Shown: positions 33,529-42,961 of the stretch, piece after piece
Numbering within the stretch: position 1 is the first letter of the stretch
Layout: each line of letters starts with the position of its first letter
The notes under the pieces: generated by a model
Databases searched by the model: none
The model's input: the letters and a program-made list of their open reading frames with translations, nothing else
Told to the model about the DNA's origin: nothing
Assembly: GCA_964451365.1 (NCBI GenBank)
Contig: CAYVIB010000008.1
Coordinates: forward strand, 97,566-161,565
Reading direction: 5' to 3'
Length of the DNA: 64,000 bases
Origin: CAYVIB01 sp964451365
GTDB lineage: Bacteria; Pseudomonadota; Gammaproteobacteria; Pseudomonadales; Cellvibrionaceae
Translations under genes and position numbers: made by a program

Positions 33529-35277
33529 CTAGCAGGGTATATCACTTAACCGTTCCACGAATCTTTTCAGTTCACCATCGGACATATTCATTATTCTGGC
33601 TTGATCCTTCATAAAAGCAGTAAGGTTAACGATATTTCGTGACCTCACCAACAATCCCAGAGTCTTACCAACGCCTCTCCAGAAATGCCCATTGCCAGCA
33701 ACAAAGCCCAGAGAAGAAAATAGCCTTTCTCCCGTGGTAAGCTGTTCTCCAGAACATAGATCCTTTCCAATGACTACTTCGTAAAAATCGCCGAAGTCTC
33801 CTGTAATCATTACTTTAGCGGCACAAATGGAACCTTCTCTAATCGACGTCGCCAAACCAAAAAGTAGGTCATCGAAATCTTCGTTCTGACCATTTTCCAT
33901 GCTGGCTTCGATACCGTTTCCCGCAGCCTCCAGCGTAGTAAGCAGGTCTTGCTTATCCTGGGTCATATCGTCACTGCGCCAGGATCTTAGATTATGCTCA
34001 ATCATTTCACCATACTGCTGAGAATAGTTATTGATGGATTTCAAGGCTTCCCGTTGCTGTTGCGTTACCGGGGAGTCTAGAAACCAAAAATCCTGATCCA
34101 CAACTGTGAAAACATAGCTTTCAACGTCTTCAAAAGCTTGCGTTAAAGCTTCCCATTCTTGCGGGGTAGATATGAGCTGGGAAGAGAGCTGCTCTTGCAA
34201 AGCATTTGAGTTAATTAGCCACTGCTTCGCGGCCAGGACAAATTCTCTATTATTGCCAGATATTGCTAGACTCTGTAGTTGGTCCTTGGTTTGTTCAGCA
34301 TACTGCCTATAATAATTTATGTTATCAACTTGTACCGGTGTAGTTCCGCTTATCATCGAAAGACTTGAAATATCTATTTGTGGTAATGCCGGCATCTGAC
34401 TAACATCATATCCATATTCATGAAGCGTAGTGTCGATACTTAAGGTTGCCTCCTGCCACATATCACTAAGTTGGTTAGACAAAAATTGTGTTTCGTTGCG
34501 CAAATCGGCCAAGTCCTTTTTTAAATCCTTATAAAGAGTCAGAACGGAACTTACCGCTTCGAGGTCAGAATCAAAAATTTCATCAAAACTTTTGAGATCA
34601 ATCCGTGTTATGGCATCTGTTACGTGGATTACCTGTTCTTCATACTCATTTTCCTGATCCAGCGCTTCAACTACAAGCTCCAACAATTCTTTCTCCGCCT
34701 CAACAAGCTGACGGTAGAGATCCGGTGCAAAATCCTCCAATGAAATATAAAACTTTGATTCGCATTCCGGTGAGTTGTTTTCGGAATCATTGGAATCGTA
34801 CTTCAAATTATAGTAATCGCAAATTGTTATATCTCTACCGAGGGAATTCACCAGCTCGGCACGATACGATGTATTTTTTCCGCCATATGGAAGCCAAAAT
34901 TCGACTTTTGCGTTGTTGTTTCCTACTTCTAGTACATCTGAATTATCGACACAGACTTCACCTTCAAATTTGGAAGAACCATTCCTATATTGAGTTGCCT
35001 CGTAGATAGAGTACCGATTCCTATTTCTTCCATCTGACCATATCCATTGTGTTACAATTTCGTCGCCAACAACAACACCGCCCGCAATGTCTTTATTCTC
35101 CTTAACCTCCTTATCCGTAGATGAACTAAACACCTCCCAGAGATCAAAGTCATTAATGAATGGGAGTGCACCTCCAAAACTTTTCGAACTACTCCCCTCT
35201 TCCTCAATACAAACACTGTCAGCATTTACAACTTCTGCTGCCAACAATAATCCGATAAGTAATAATTTAATTTTCAC
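33529..35277 (-). CDS. Secreted coiled-coil protein with C-terminal PT-TG-like module
   Basis: A 582-residue exported protein with leader MKIKLLLIGLLLAAEVVNA. It has an N-terminal Cys-containing domain to about residue 170, then long helical, probably coiled-coil segments (about 185-460). A C-terminal stretch (about 490-541) reads GDFGDFYEVVIGKDL, SGEQLTTGERLFSSLGFVAG and WRGVGKTLG. That last part resembles the pre-toxin TG domain usually placed just before a toxin warhead. Here the chain ends about 40 residues later and the warhead is the next gene. GTG 35277 follows AAGGGA. There is a 15-base gap after the previous stop. Confidence 0.65.
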   Translation of the reverse strand: MKIKLLLIGLLLAAEVVNADSVCIEEEGSSSKSFGGALPFINDFDLWEVFSSSTDKEVKENKDIAGGVVVGDEIVTQWIWSDGRNRNRYSIYEATQYRNGSSKFEGEVCVDNSDVLEVGNNNAKVEFWLPYGGKNTSYRAELVNSLGRDITICDYYNLKYDSNDSENNSPECESKFYISLEDFAPDLYRQLVEAEKELLELVVEALDQENEYEEQVIHVTDAITRIDLKSFDEIFDSDLEAVSSVLTLYKDLKKDLADLRNETQFLSNQLSDMWQEATLSIDTTLHEYGYDVSQMPALPQIDISSLSMISGTTPVQVDNINYYRQYAEQTKDQLQSLAISGNNREFVLAAKQWLINSNALQEQLSSQLISTPQEWEALTQAFEDVESYVFTVVDQDFWFLDSPVTQQQREALKSINNYSQQYGEMIEHNLRSWRSDDMTQDKQDLLTTLEAAGNGIEASMENGQNEDFDDLLFGLATSIREGSICAAKVMITGDFGDFYEVVIGKDLCSGEQLTTGERLFSSLGFVAGNGHFWRGVGKTLGLLVRSRNIVNLTAFMKDQARIMNMSDGELKRFVERLSDIPC

Positions 35278-35292
35278 GAAATGTCCCTTCTG

Positions 35293-36513
35293 TTATAAGC
35301 TTCGAAGTATGGAGTCGTACACTTGTGCAGCAGCTACAATATCATCACCTTCAAGCGCAGATCTAAGGTTTTCAATTTTGGTTGCATCCACTACCGTCGG
35401 AAATAAGCGAATTAGTGCAAAATTAATGGTATTTGGCACGGTTGTGGAAAACGCTCTTTCAGCGTTGCCTTTATACGTCAGTGCACGCTGGCAGCCTAAG
35501 CTTTGCCAGGACGGTCGGTCAGCCGCACTGCACGCATCGGCAATATTAACAATTTGACCGGCACTCCGAAGCTGCTCAGTTAAGTAGGGCATGTTGTAGA
35601 ACGTACTTCTCTCAGGACGCTGAAACCCCTCGACCGAACTATTGACTTGAACCAAATATCCGCGAATCCGATCGATTTCGTAAGCTTCTTTCGTAGACTC
35701 CTGCAACTGACTATCGATTTCTGAAAATCTGTATAAACTTCGTTTCTGCACTAGGTGATCCGACACCTTCGATGTTTTATCGTAAATGTCATCATCTATT
35801 CTTTTGAGGTAAAGCAGGGCATTGTCAATCGCTCTGGATCTCAACCCCAACTGTTCGGACAGTCCCAACGCTTCTACACTATCCATCGCTTCTGAAAGTG
35901 CGCCTACTAACTTATCTTCCAGGTTTTTTGCCCGCATTTGCAGGATGGCGATTTCATTATAATAAGAGTTTAATCGTCTTGCGGAACTAAAATATAACTC
36001 CTGAAGCTCATATTCATTACCTGAAAGAGAGCTAGCGTTACTTGCGTTGTTAATATTAGAAATAATCAAATTAACATCACGCTGATAGTCAGCGACAATA
36101 TCGTTAACTTCTATTGAAAGACCTTCGTATTTATCTATAATTTTCGATTTGGTGTTTTCGATATCATATGAGTTAGACTCAATAATAGTAGATATCAGCT
36201 CAAAATCATATTTACTTTTCGCTAGCTTATATTTTTCTGAACCGATATCTACCGAAGATTTTTTTAGCAGGATATCTTTTAAAAAAGCGACATTTGCATC
36301 CAACTCTATCTTTGCTTGACTATTTTCCATGCAGTATGATTTTATATTTTTTATACCCTCATTAAGACATTCAAGCTGCTCTTCATAATCATCTTTATTG
36401 CAATAAACCTGACCAGCTGAACTCACAAAGCTATCAGCTTTCTCTTTGCAGTTAACAGCGTATGTCAAAGGACACAACAATAACCCAACCATCAACAGAT
36501 ATAGTGTTTTCAC
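35293..36513 (-). CDS. Secreted coiled-coil protein, function unknown
   Basis: A 406-residue protein. GTG 36513 gives a clean signal peptide (MKTLYLLMVGLLLCPLTYA) and has AGGAG 5 bases upstream; ATG 36531 is the longer alternative. The mature part starts with four closely spaced cysteines (VNCKEK, QVYCNK, LECLNE, KSYCME). It then has about 250 residues of predicted helix (SEKYKLAKSKYDFELISTII, ILQMRAKNLEDKLVGALSEA) and a C-terminal two-Cys segment. I recognise no family. Its helical make-up resembles the downstream 582-residue protein, with which it is closely linked. Confidence 0.7.
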   Translation of the reverse strand: MKTLYLLMVGLLLCPLTYAVNCKEKADSFVSSAGQVYCNKDDYEEQLECLNEGIKNIKSYCMENSQAKIELDANVAFLKDILLKKSSVDIGSEKYKLAKSKYDFELISTIIESNSYDIENTKSKIIDKYEGLSIEVNDIVADYQRDVNLIISNINNASNASSLSGNEYELQELYFSSARRLNSYYNEIAILQMRAKNLEDKLVGALSEAMDSVEALGLSEQLGLRSRAIDNALLYLKRIDDDIYDKTSKVSDHLVQKRSLYRFSEIDSQLQESTKEAYEIDRIRGYLVQVNSSVEGFQRPERSTFYNMPYLTEQLRSAGQIVNIADACSAADRPSWQSLGCQRALTYKGNAERAFSTTVPNTINFALIRLFPTVVDATKIENLRSALEGDDIVAAAQVYDSILRSL

Positions 36514-36714
36514 AGATACTCCTGATTTCATTTCTTATCCTCGACAATTATGTTTCGAAAGCCTTCTTTATATGTTCGAGATGGTTAACAAAATTAAAAT
36601 AGTAAAGTTTTATACCGGTTAAATAGAACGGCATTTGATGGCTCAGCTTCCACAGTCATCCGAGTAACGTTCGCCATCAAAGTACACTACTTTATATACA
36701 TTTTAATGGGATAG

Positions 36715-37665
36715 TTAAATCCCACTCCAGTCGAGATTATAATCGAGCGCTATTGACTCTAACGTTGCCAACCTGTTGCTAGCCTGAAGCCTATTGTCCA
36801 CCAACTGTCGAATTTCTTCATTGAGAGAGGTCGTATCAATGGAGGACGCAATATTACCAATGGTCTCTTCAGTTTGTTCGTCTATGATGCTTATCAAGCA
36901 ATTATCCACTGCTGTGCAGTCTGCCGGCACCAATGTGTCTAATGTGGTAGCCAGATTATACAGAAGCAACATTTGATTAAATGGCATTATCACCGTAGGA
37001 TCATTTAGCACCACATTGATTTGGTCAGTCCAGGTGCACGGATCTGCATCTTCGCAACTTTCTAAGAGAATTAGATTTAGCTGTGCGTACGAAACAATAT
37101 CCTGATTTGCAATACTAACTATATTGGCGTAAAGATCCGCCACCTCCAGTAGATTCTGAATTGTAGTTTTATCGCCTATGCGATCATCAATTACTTCGAT
37201 TTGATCCAGCAGAGACGCTTTCTCGTTTCCGATGTTTTCTTCCAGCTTACCTAGATCAACAGCATCTACCTCTATATTTGCCGTGATACTGCATCGACTA
37301 TCAAAACGCGCATAGTTTGAATAAGGTGCATCGACCGAAAATTTTAGTTCACTACTGCTCAGCTGAGAAATGCGACTCGAAGATAAAGATAGCGCATTCA
37401 GCTCGCTTACCATCCCTTCCCCGTAACCAAAGACCAAAGAAATTGGATACTGTGTACGACAGTATTGATTTCTGTTAATCTCTACCATCGTTTCCAGCGG
37501 AATAACATCATCCAGAACAGATAACTGGAAATTCACAGGAAGATATGAACACTGCCAAAGCATGTTACCCTGCAAAGAACATACATCACGCCCAACTATT
37601 TGGTAACTCAAGCAAAATGCACTAGAGCTGAGCAGAAGACAGATTATAACCGCTATTCTTTTCAT
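36715..37665 (-). CDS. Secreted protein of unknown function
   Basis: A 316-residue exported protein (leader MKRIAVIICLLLSSSAFC). The first half is beta-rich with paired cysteines (RDVCSLQGNMLWQCSY, NQYCRTQYPISLV, DSRCSITANIEVDAV). The second half is helical (LGKLEENIGNEKASLLDQIE) with two further Cys pairs (SCEDADPC, DCTAVDNC). I recognise no family. AAGGAAAAGTC precedes the ATG. Its position in a six-gene same-strand run points to a role with the nuclease, for instance as carrier or surface partner; this is inferred. Confidence 0.68.
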   Translation of the reverse strand: MKRIAVIICLLLSSSAFCLSYQIVGRDVCSLQGNMLWQCSYLPVNFQLSVLDDVIPLETMVEINRNQYCRTQYPISLVFGYGEGMVSELNALSLSSSRISQLSSSELKFSVDAPYSNYARFDSRCSITANIEVDAVDLGKLEENIGNEKASLLDQIEVIDDRIGDKTTIQNLLEVADLYANIVSIANQDIVSYAQLNLILLESCEDADPCTWTDQINVVLNDPTVIMPFNQMLLLYNLATTLDTLVPADCTAVDNCLISIIDEQTEETIGNIASSIDTTSLNEEIRQLVDNRLQASNRLATLESIALDYNLDWSGI

Positions 37666-37701
37666 GACTTTTCCTTTTCTTATAGATTAATAGAACTCAG
37701 C

Positions 37702-38556
37702 TTACAAACATCCACCATTTATCAAGTCAGGCACGCAGTTTTCAACAAGCAAATGAACACTGTTAAGACCGAAGCCACTACTTATTGCTGTATGTACCGG
37801 ATCTATACCTTCCACTTTGGGCGCATCCATTTTTAAACGTAGCTGCACAAGAGTTTCATAAGGGAGATTAATGTATCCAGAGACATTCCGCCACGTACGC
37901 CCATACTCGCTAACTGAGTGACCGGACTGATCAGTAAGCGGCAGAGTTTTAACCTTGACCCAGGCACCATTATTGTGGAGATAATACATTTCCAGGCTTG
38001 CTTTAGCTTGCTCATCTGTTGGAGCTTTGTATTCAACCTCAAACACCGCCTGCGGGTTATGGTTCCTACTTTTCATAGAGAAGCCATCTATGATTAACAT
38101 ATCTTTTAATCCTTCCGTATCGGTGTAGAACGATATACCAGCACTTCTCAGCCTATCACCAAGATAAGGACTTTCTATATGTCTCCATTCCTGGCAACCA
38201 ATACCCGGGCTCCAAGCCGAAATTGAGTAGCCCAAGGAATAGTATTTTCGTTCAGCATTTGCTGAGTTATACGGTCCTACTATGCTAAGACTGTTTATAG
38301 AAAGACTATAAAAATTTCCATCGCTATGCTGGGCCATAGTACTCCAGTCAAATGGGCGAAGCTGTGGTTCACTTGCCTGAAGATTTGCAAGATGATCCCG
38401 GTGGCAATACTCATGCGGCTCAAGATAAATGTCCTGCCAATATTTATCGCTTGTGTATGGGGCTGCTTGACTCGGCTTATATACCACCTCAGCATAGCTG
38501 GAAATATTGGCAAGGGCAGATAAAATTATTATTAATTTAGCCGTGATTTTTTTCAT
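37702..38556 (-). CDS. Secreted beta-rich protein of unknown function, first gene of toxin-associated operon
   Basis: A 284-residue protein with leader MKKITAKLIIILSALANISS and a Cys-poor, aromatic-rich, probably beta-sandwich body (NFYSLSINSLSIVGPYN, FEVEYKAPTDEQAKASLEMY, WRNVSGYINLPYETLVQLRL). It ends with two cysteines (VENCVPDLINGGCL). It could be a carbohydrate- or surface-binding module, but no family is recognised. A 36-base gap separates it from the next gene, so the two are probably co-transcribed. No signature of a T6SS, T5SS or RHS delivery domain is visible. Confidence 0.66.
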   Translation of the reverse strand: MKKITAKLIIILSALANISSYAEVVYKPSQAAPYTSDKYWQDIYLEPHEYCHRDHLANLQASEPQLRPFDWSTMAQHSDGNFYSLSINSLSIVGPYNSANAERKYYSLGYSISAWSPGIGCQEWRHIESPYLGDRLRSAGISFYTDTEGLKDMLIIDGFSMKSRNHNPQAVFEVEYKAPTDEQAKASLEMYYLHNNGAWVKVKTLPLTDQSGHSVSEYGRTWRNVSGYINLPYETLVQLRLKMDAPKVEGIDPVHTAISSGFGLNSVHLLVENCVPDLINGGCL

Positions 38557-39632
38557 ATAAATCTCTTTTGGTTGAATAGTTTTATTTTCAAAGGTGCGCT
38601 TGCTTTAGCCTATAAAGGACATCCTTTTTTTAAGGCGCAACTATCCTATATCGGTAACTAACGATTAGGGAGGATTTGCTTTGCGAGAATGAGGGTTAAA
38701 AGCTAGATATCATAAATACTCCCTTATAAATAGATAATCCATTTTTTGAGATGAAGCAGCATTGACATTCAGCGTCCTTACAGAGTTTTCCGTGATTCAA
38801 TTCAAATTCGAGCAGAATCTTATCACGCGCTAACACCTGCGACAATTACGATGTTGATATACGCGCAAGTTTTTTAATTACTAATTTCAGAACGAACAAT
38901 TACCCTATGGAAACGTCTAGATCGTGTCGATTCATGGTCAAAAAATTTTTGATAACGGTATGGCGTTTTATTTTAACGGAAGCTAGTAACCCGACATCAA
39001 GTACCCGAGATAGTAACCTAGTGAAAGATCCATTATTGTTGGCTGAAAGCAAATACGATCGAATGGAGTTAGGACGACCCGACAATTCTGATTTCACTCA
39101 CAGTCAGGCTTTAGAAGTGAAAACAGAATAAAAGGTACGATCTTTAAAGAAACTGTAATGTTTTAAGTGCATGCAGTTTCTTTTTTTATCCAAAATCAGG
39201 GGATAAGAAGAATTAAGCGTCAACTCCGTCCTTAAACAATTGCTGTACTGAATGCACTTTTTATTCAGCTCTACGAAAGCCCAAACATCGCTTAACTGGG
39301 GACAAAGGATAGGCTGGCCTCGGCAAGCATTGAAACTAATCACCGGACTGATAGTGCTTGCGATAAGCGACAAAACTTCAGTTCCCAAACCATTACCTAC
39401 TTCGTTGGCTGATCTCTCAGTCCGCGTATAGCACTTTCCTCCGCCAAAGTATGCTCCTAACCGAAACCTATCGCTCTGGCAATGCGGTCTGGCTGGGGGA
39501 GACCACATTTTTGGTTAGATGATGAACTGGCCCCATATACGACCCCAGGTTAGAGCTTGCACAACTGGGTAATGCCAGCCAGAATATAGGAATTTACGGC
39601 GAAGCAAGCACGCCCATTAGCAGGTCCATCCG
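38557..39632. other. AT-rich intergenic region
   Basis: About 1.08 kb without a gene I can support. It probably contains the promoter of the minus-strand toxin-associated operon (38557-38700). Open frames at 38907-39131 (plus) and 39104-39508 (minus) lack recognisable domains. The composition shifts back to higher GC near 39540, which may mark the island edge. Confidence 0.4.
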
Positions 39633-41174
39633 ATGGATGACGATAAAACACAGCTCGATCCCTCTATACATAATCAAAAAACCGAGTTAAAGCGCAGTCA
39701 GGAAACCGACGAGGACGCCACCCGGATTGTTCCCCGTTCCAAGGAAAAGAATACTTGCCCATCGAAAGGCGGGGACGAAGACGCTACAAGGATAAACGTA
39801 AGATCTTCGCGCGAGGATAAAACCAAAATCCGGCCAGTCAGTGAAAAACCCGGCAGCGAAGCCGTAACACGCTTAAACACATCACTCCGCAAACAGCCAA
39901 AACCCGGCTCCAATACAGCCTCGTATACCAACTACTCTGCCGGCACCGCGCAGGAAATAGGCGTCGGCAGCGTCATCCGCGAGCGTTTTGTGTTGGAAAA
40001 GGTATTGGGCACCGGCGGCATGGGCGCGGTGTATCGCGCCCTGGATCTGCGCAAGCAGGAAGCGGAAGACACCAATCCCCATATTGCGATTAAACTGCTG
40101 CACGGCGAATTCAAACACCACCACCGGGCTTTTATTACCCTGCAGCGCGAAGCGAAAAAAACCCAGGCGCTCGCCCACCCCAATATCGTTACGGTATACG
40201 ACTTTGATCGGGAAGGAGACCTGGTATTCCTGACAATGGAGGAGTTGAAGGGACACCCCCTGAAGGATGTACTGAGGGGAAAGACGAATATCGTTCTGAC
40301 CCATAAAAAGAAAATTCAGATTATTACCGAGGTCGCGCGCGGTCTGACATACGCCCACAGCAAAGGCATTGTCCACTCCGATCTGAAGCCCGCCAACCTG
40401 TTTTATACGGACAAGGAGACGATAAAGATTCTCGATTTCGGTATCGCCCGCGCGGCGAACGAGGAAATTTACCAGGACAATTTCGATGCGGGCGAACTTG
40501 GCGCGTTGACTTATCCCTATGCGAGCCTGGAAATGATTGAGCGCCACCAGCCGCATCCCAGCGATGACATTTATGCACTGGGAATTATTGCCTGCGAGGT
40601 GCTGGGCGGATTGCATCCGTACAATGGCAAGGACGCAAAATTCGCGCACGAAAATCACCTGGTTCCCGTGCTTCCGAAAAACCGGAACATACTTTTACAA
40701 CGATTTTTAAAACAGTCCATTGCGCTGGAAAGGAAAAACCGCATCGACTCAGCGCAAACGTTTATCAAAAAACTGCATTTTGCCAATTCCGGCCCAAGGC
40801 GAATCAATGGTATCGCTGCGGCATTACTTGTTGCCGCACTGGCAAACTATTTTTATATCCAGACCATCGAAACTGAACTGGTACCGTTCGACACATTACC
40901 GGAGGAATCGCAAAGGCAGTTTTTCAACTATATCGATGAAGGTTATACCGCGTTAAAGTTTGACGATTTGCAGGGCGCGGTAGTGAACTTTGACCAGGCA
41001 TTCCAGATTCACGGCACCCACGATGATATCGAAAAGGCGAAAAAGGCGGTGTACGACATTCTGGAGGACAATATCGAAAAAGCCGAAAACCCCGAGCAAA
41101 AAGTGTTTTTCCAGGAACAATTGGAAGCGCTGAAACTCTATCCGGCCTTTGCCGATGCTGAAGTAAAAGAATAA
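39633..41174 (+). CDS. Membrane-anchored Ser/Thr protein kinase (Hanks type)
   Basis: A 513-residue protein. Residues 1-105 are hydrophilic with repeated Thr motifs (DKTQL, DATRI, DATRI, DKTKI, AVTRL). The kinase domain follows (about 117-385): P-loop LGTGGMGAVY, Lys154 in IAIKLL, catalytic loop HSDLKPANLF (Asp250), DFG at 268-270. A membrane segment (IAAALLVAALANYFYIQ, about 393-412) is followed by a periplasmic helical tail with TPR-like character. The HSD instead of HRD is a tolerated variant. It converges on the caspase-like gene; a hairpin lies between them. Confidence 0.9.
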   Translation: MDDDKTQLDPSIHNQKTELKRSQETDEDATRIVPRSKEKNTCPSKGGDEDATRINVRSSREDKTKIRPVSEKPGSEAVTRLNTSLRKQPKPGSNTASYTNYSAGTAQEIGVGSVIRERFVLEKVLGTGGMGAVYRALDLRKQEAEDTNPHIAIKLLHGEFKHHHRAFITLQREAKKTQALAHPNIVTVYDFDREGDLVFLTMEELKGHPLKDVLRGKTNIVLTHKKKIQIITEVARGLTYAHSKGIVHSDLKPANLFYTDKETIKILDFGIARAANEEIYQDNFDAGELGALTYPYASLEMIERHQPHPSDDIYALGIIACEVLGGLHPYNGKDAKFAHENHLVPVLPKNRNILLQRFLKQSIALERKNRIDSAQTFIKKLHFANSGPRRINGIAAALLVAALANYFYIQTIETELVPFDTLPEESQRQFFNYIDEGYTALKFDDLQGAVVNFDQAFQIHGTHDDIEKAKKAVYDILEDNIEKAENPEQKVFFQEQLEALKLYPAFADAEVKE

Positions 41175-41177
41175 CGG

Positions 41178-41202
41178 CATGCCGGGCTCCGGGCCCGGCA
41201 TG
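41178..41202. terminator. Bidirectional hairpin between convergent kinase and caspase genes
   Basis: CATGCCGGG and CCCGGCATG form a 9-bp GC-rich stem with a 7-base loop, located between two convergent stops only 33 bases apart. U-runs are weak on both strands. Confidence 0.6.
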
Positions 41203-41207
41203 TTCAA

Positions 41208-42884
41208 TTAAGTACCCTTCCTGACAAAAAAGAAATCCCCCACCTCGTGCCCGGCGCCCTTGATGGCCTTGAATTCCGGTGTTTGCTCAACACCAATGGC
41301 CCTGGCCCGCGAGGTAACGATATCGCGCACTTTCAAAAACAATTGCGGCCCGGTAATGATTTCGTCGCTGTTTTCAAGCGCGGTCAAAAACGCACTGGCA
41401 AAAACCGAATGCCCCTGCCCGGCGTTGTCCAGCACCGGCTGATCTCCGCCGGAGGAAAGCAGCAGGCGCGACTTCTTCGGCATTTTGTAACGAATATAAT
41501 CCTCGGAAAAATCCGCCTTGTCACCGAGAAACAAATAACCCGGCGCGGTGGACAGCAAGCCAGCGTAACAGGAATCCGCCACGACCATAATGCGCTTGGC
41601 TTTGAGGCGCGCCAGGTGACGGGTGACGAACTCATTGGATACCCAGAAAGTGTCGTCCGGCGGCGGATTGGCGTTGACGGGCAGCCAATAACCCGCTTCG
41701 TACTCCCCGCTCTTAATCCGGCTGCCATGGCCGGCATAGAAAATCAGCAGGTTGTCTTCTTCAGTGACTACCTCGTTGAGTTTGTTGATGGCCCGCATGA
41801 TTGAAGCGTTATCCGCATCGAGCAACACCGTCACGTTAAAGCCGTACTGAGTTTCCAGTATCTGCTTGGCGCGCGTGGCATCGGAATACGGGGTACGCAA
41901 ATCCTCGATCGCATCGTAGTTCTGGTTGCCGATGATCAAGGCGTAGTACTTGCCGAAGTTCATGTCCTTGATACGCAGGTCGTCGGCGCTGGAATCGGAT
42001 TTCAGGCGCAGGGTCGGTGGCGCTTCCGGCTCCCGGTAACGCGGGATCTGGTCGATCTCATTCATTGCCACCAGGCGCTCTTCCTTCAACTGCCCGATCC
42101 AGTTTTGCAGTTCCTCCAGCTGTTCCTTTTGCTCCTCGCTGGCCACGGCCTGACTGCTGGTTTGCTTTTCCAGGTCCCTGACCTGGTTGTTCAGCAGGGA
42201 AATCTGGGTTTCCTTCTGCCTGATCTCCTTTTGCAGTTGTTCCCGGAGTTCCTGCCGCTCCCGGGCCGCGGCGGACTGGTATATCAGATTGTCCTCCTCC
42301 AGGCCCCAGGCCTTGCGGTACCAGTTAAGCGCCAGGAGCTTGTTTTTTTCCACCCCCAGGCCCTGTTCGTACAGCGTTCCGAGGTTGAACTGGGCGCGGG
42401 AGTTACCCTGTTCGGCCGCTTTGGCGTACCATATCGCCGCCGCTTCGTGATTGGGCTCGCCGCCGAGACCTCGCTCGAAGATTTCCCCCACGTTGGCCTG
42501 GGCTTCGGCATCACCGGCTTCCGCCGCCGGCATCCATACGCTCAGTGCGGTGCGGTAATCAGCGCGATCGTATTCCACGTATTCCCCCCCGCGAATACGG
42601 CAATCCGCGGCGGTAGTGTGCACGGGGCGCCGCGGTGTGACATACGACCCGCTTCCCAGGCGGCGTACCTGTCCGGGCAACAGGCAGTCAACTATCTGCA
42701 GGTCCGCCACATTACCGGAACCTGCCGGCGCGCCGCTTGCGTCTTGGTCGATGGTACGACCACCGCAGGAAGCCAGTATTCCCGCGGCCAGCACAAGGGA
42801 AGCCGTTTTCAGGTATCCACCGGGCTTGTTCGGAGATGCATGGCTAAAATGAAAGGTAAACGTTTTTCTGGAAAGGGAACACAT
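41208..42884 (-). CDS. Caspase-like (peptidase C14) lipoprotein with Sel1 repeats
   Basis: A 558-residue protein. A long leader ends in lipobox LASC (Cys40). Two to three Sel1/TPR-like repeats follow (about 110-190: ANVGEIFERGLGGEPNHEAA, AQFNLGTLYEQGLGVEKNKL). A coiled coil runs over about 205-275 and a caspase domain from about 312, with His386 (FYAGHGS) and Cys439 (VVADSCYAG). Such prokaryotic metacaspase-like enzymes usually cut after Arg or Lys, and partners are unknown. ATG 42884 has GGGAG 8 bases upstream. It is divergent from a hydrolase lipoprotein gene and convergent with a kinase. Confidence 0.88.
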   Translation of the reverse strand: MCSLSRKTFTFHFSHASPNKPGGYLKTASLVLAAGILASCGGRTIDQDASGAPAGSGNVADLQIVDCLLPGQVRRLGSGSYVTPRRPVHTTAADCRIRGGEYVEYDRADYRTALSVWMPAAEAGDAEAQANVGEIFERGLGGEPNHEAAAIWYAKAAEQGNSRAQFNLGTLYEQGLGVEKNKLLALNWYRKAWGLEEDNLIYQSAAARERQELREQLQKEIRQKETQISLLNNQVRDLEKQTSSQAVASEEQKEQLEELQNWIGQLKEERLVAMNEIDQIPRYREPEAPPTLRLKSDSSADDLRIKDMNFGKYYALIIGNQNYDAIEDLRTPYSDATRAKQILETQYGFNVTVLLDADNASIMRAINKLNEVVTEEDNLLIFYAGHGSRIKSGEYEAGYWLPVNANPPPDDTFWVSNEFVTRHLARLKAKRIMVVADSCYAGLLSTAPGYLFLGDKADFSEDYIRYKMPKKSRLLLSSGGDQPVLDNAGQGHSVFASAFLTALENSDEIITGPQLFLKVRDIVTSRARAIGVEQTPEFKAIKGAGHEVGDFFFVRKGT

Positions 42885-42961
42885 TGCGAGACTCCCGGAT
42901 TTATCCGTTATTGTTGTGTGTGACTGGCGTATATACCAAATATATGTGCAATTCGCCTTAT

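Noticed and set aside
38907..39508. Frames of 74 and 134 codons between toxin operon and kinase
   Set aside because: They overlap each other on opposite strands, lack domain features, and I could not link them to a transposase.
39633..42884. Kinase plus caspase-like protein as a phage-defence system
   Set aside because: The genes are convergent, not an operon, and the caspase-like protein has a lipobox. The evidence supports only proximity.
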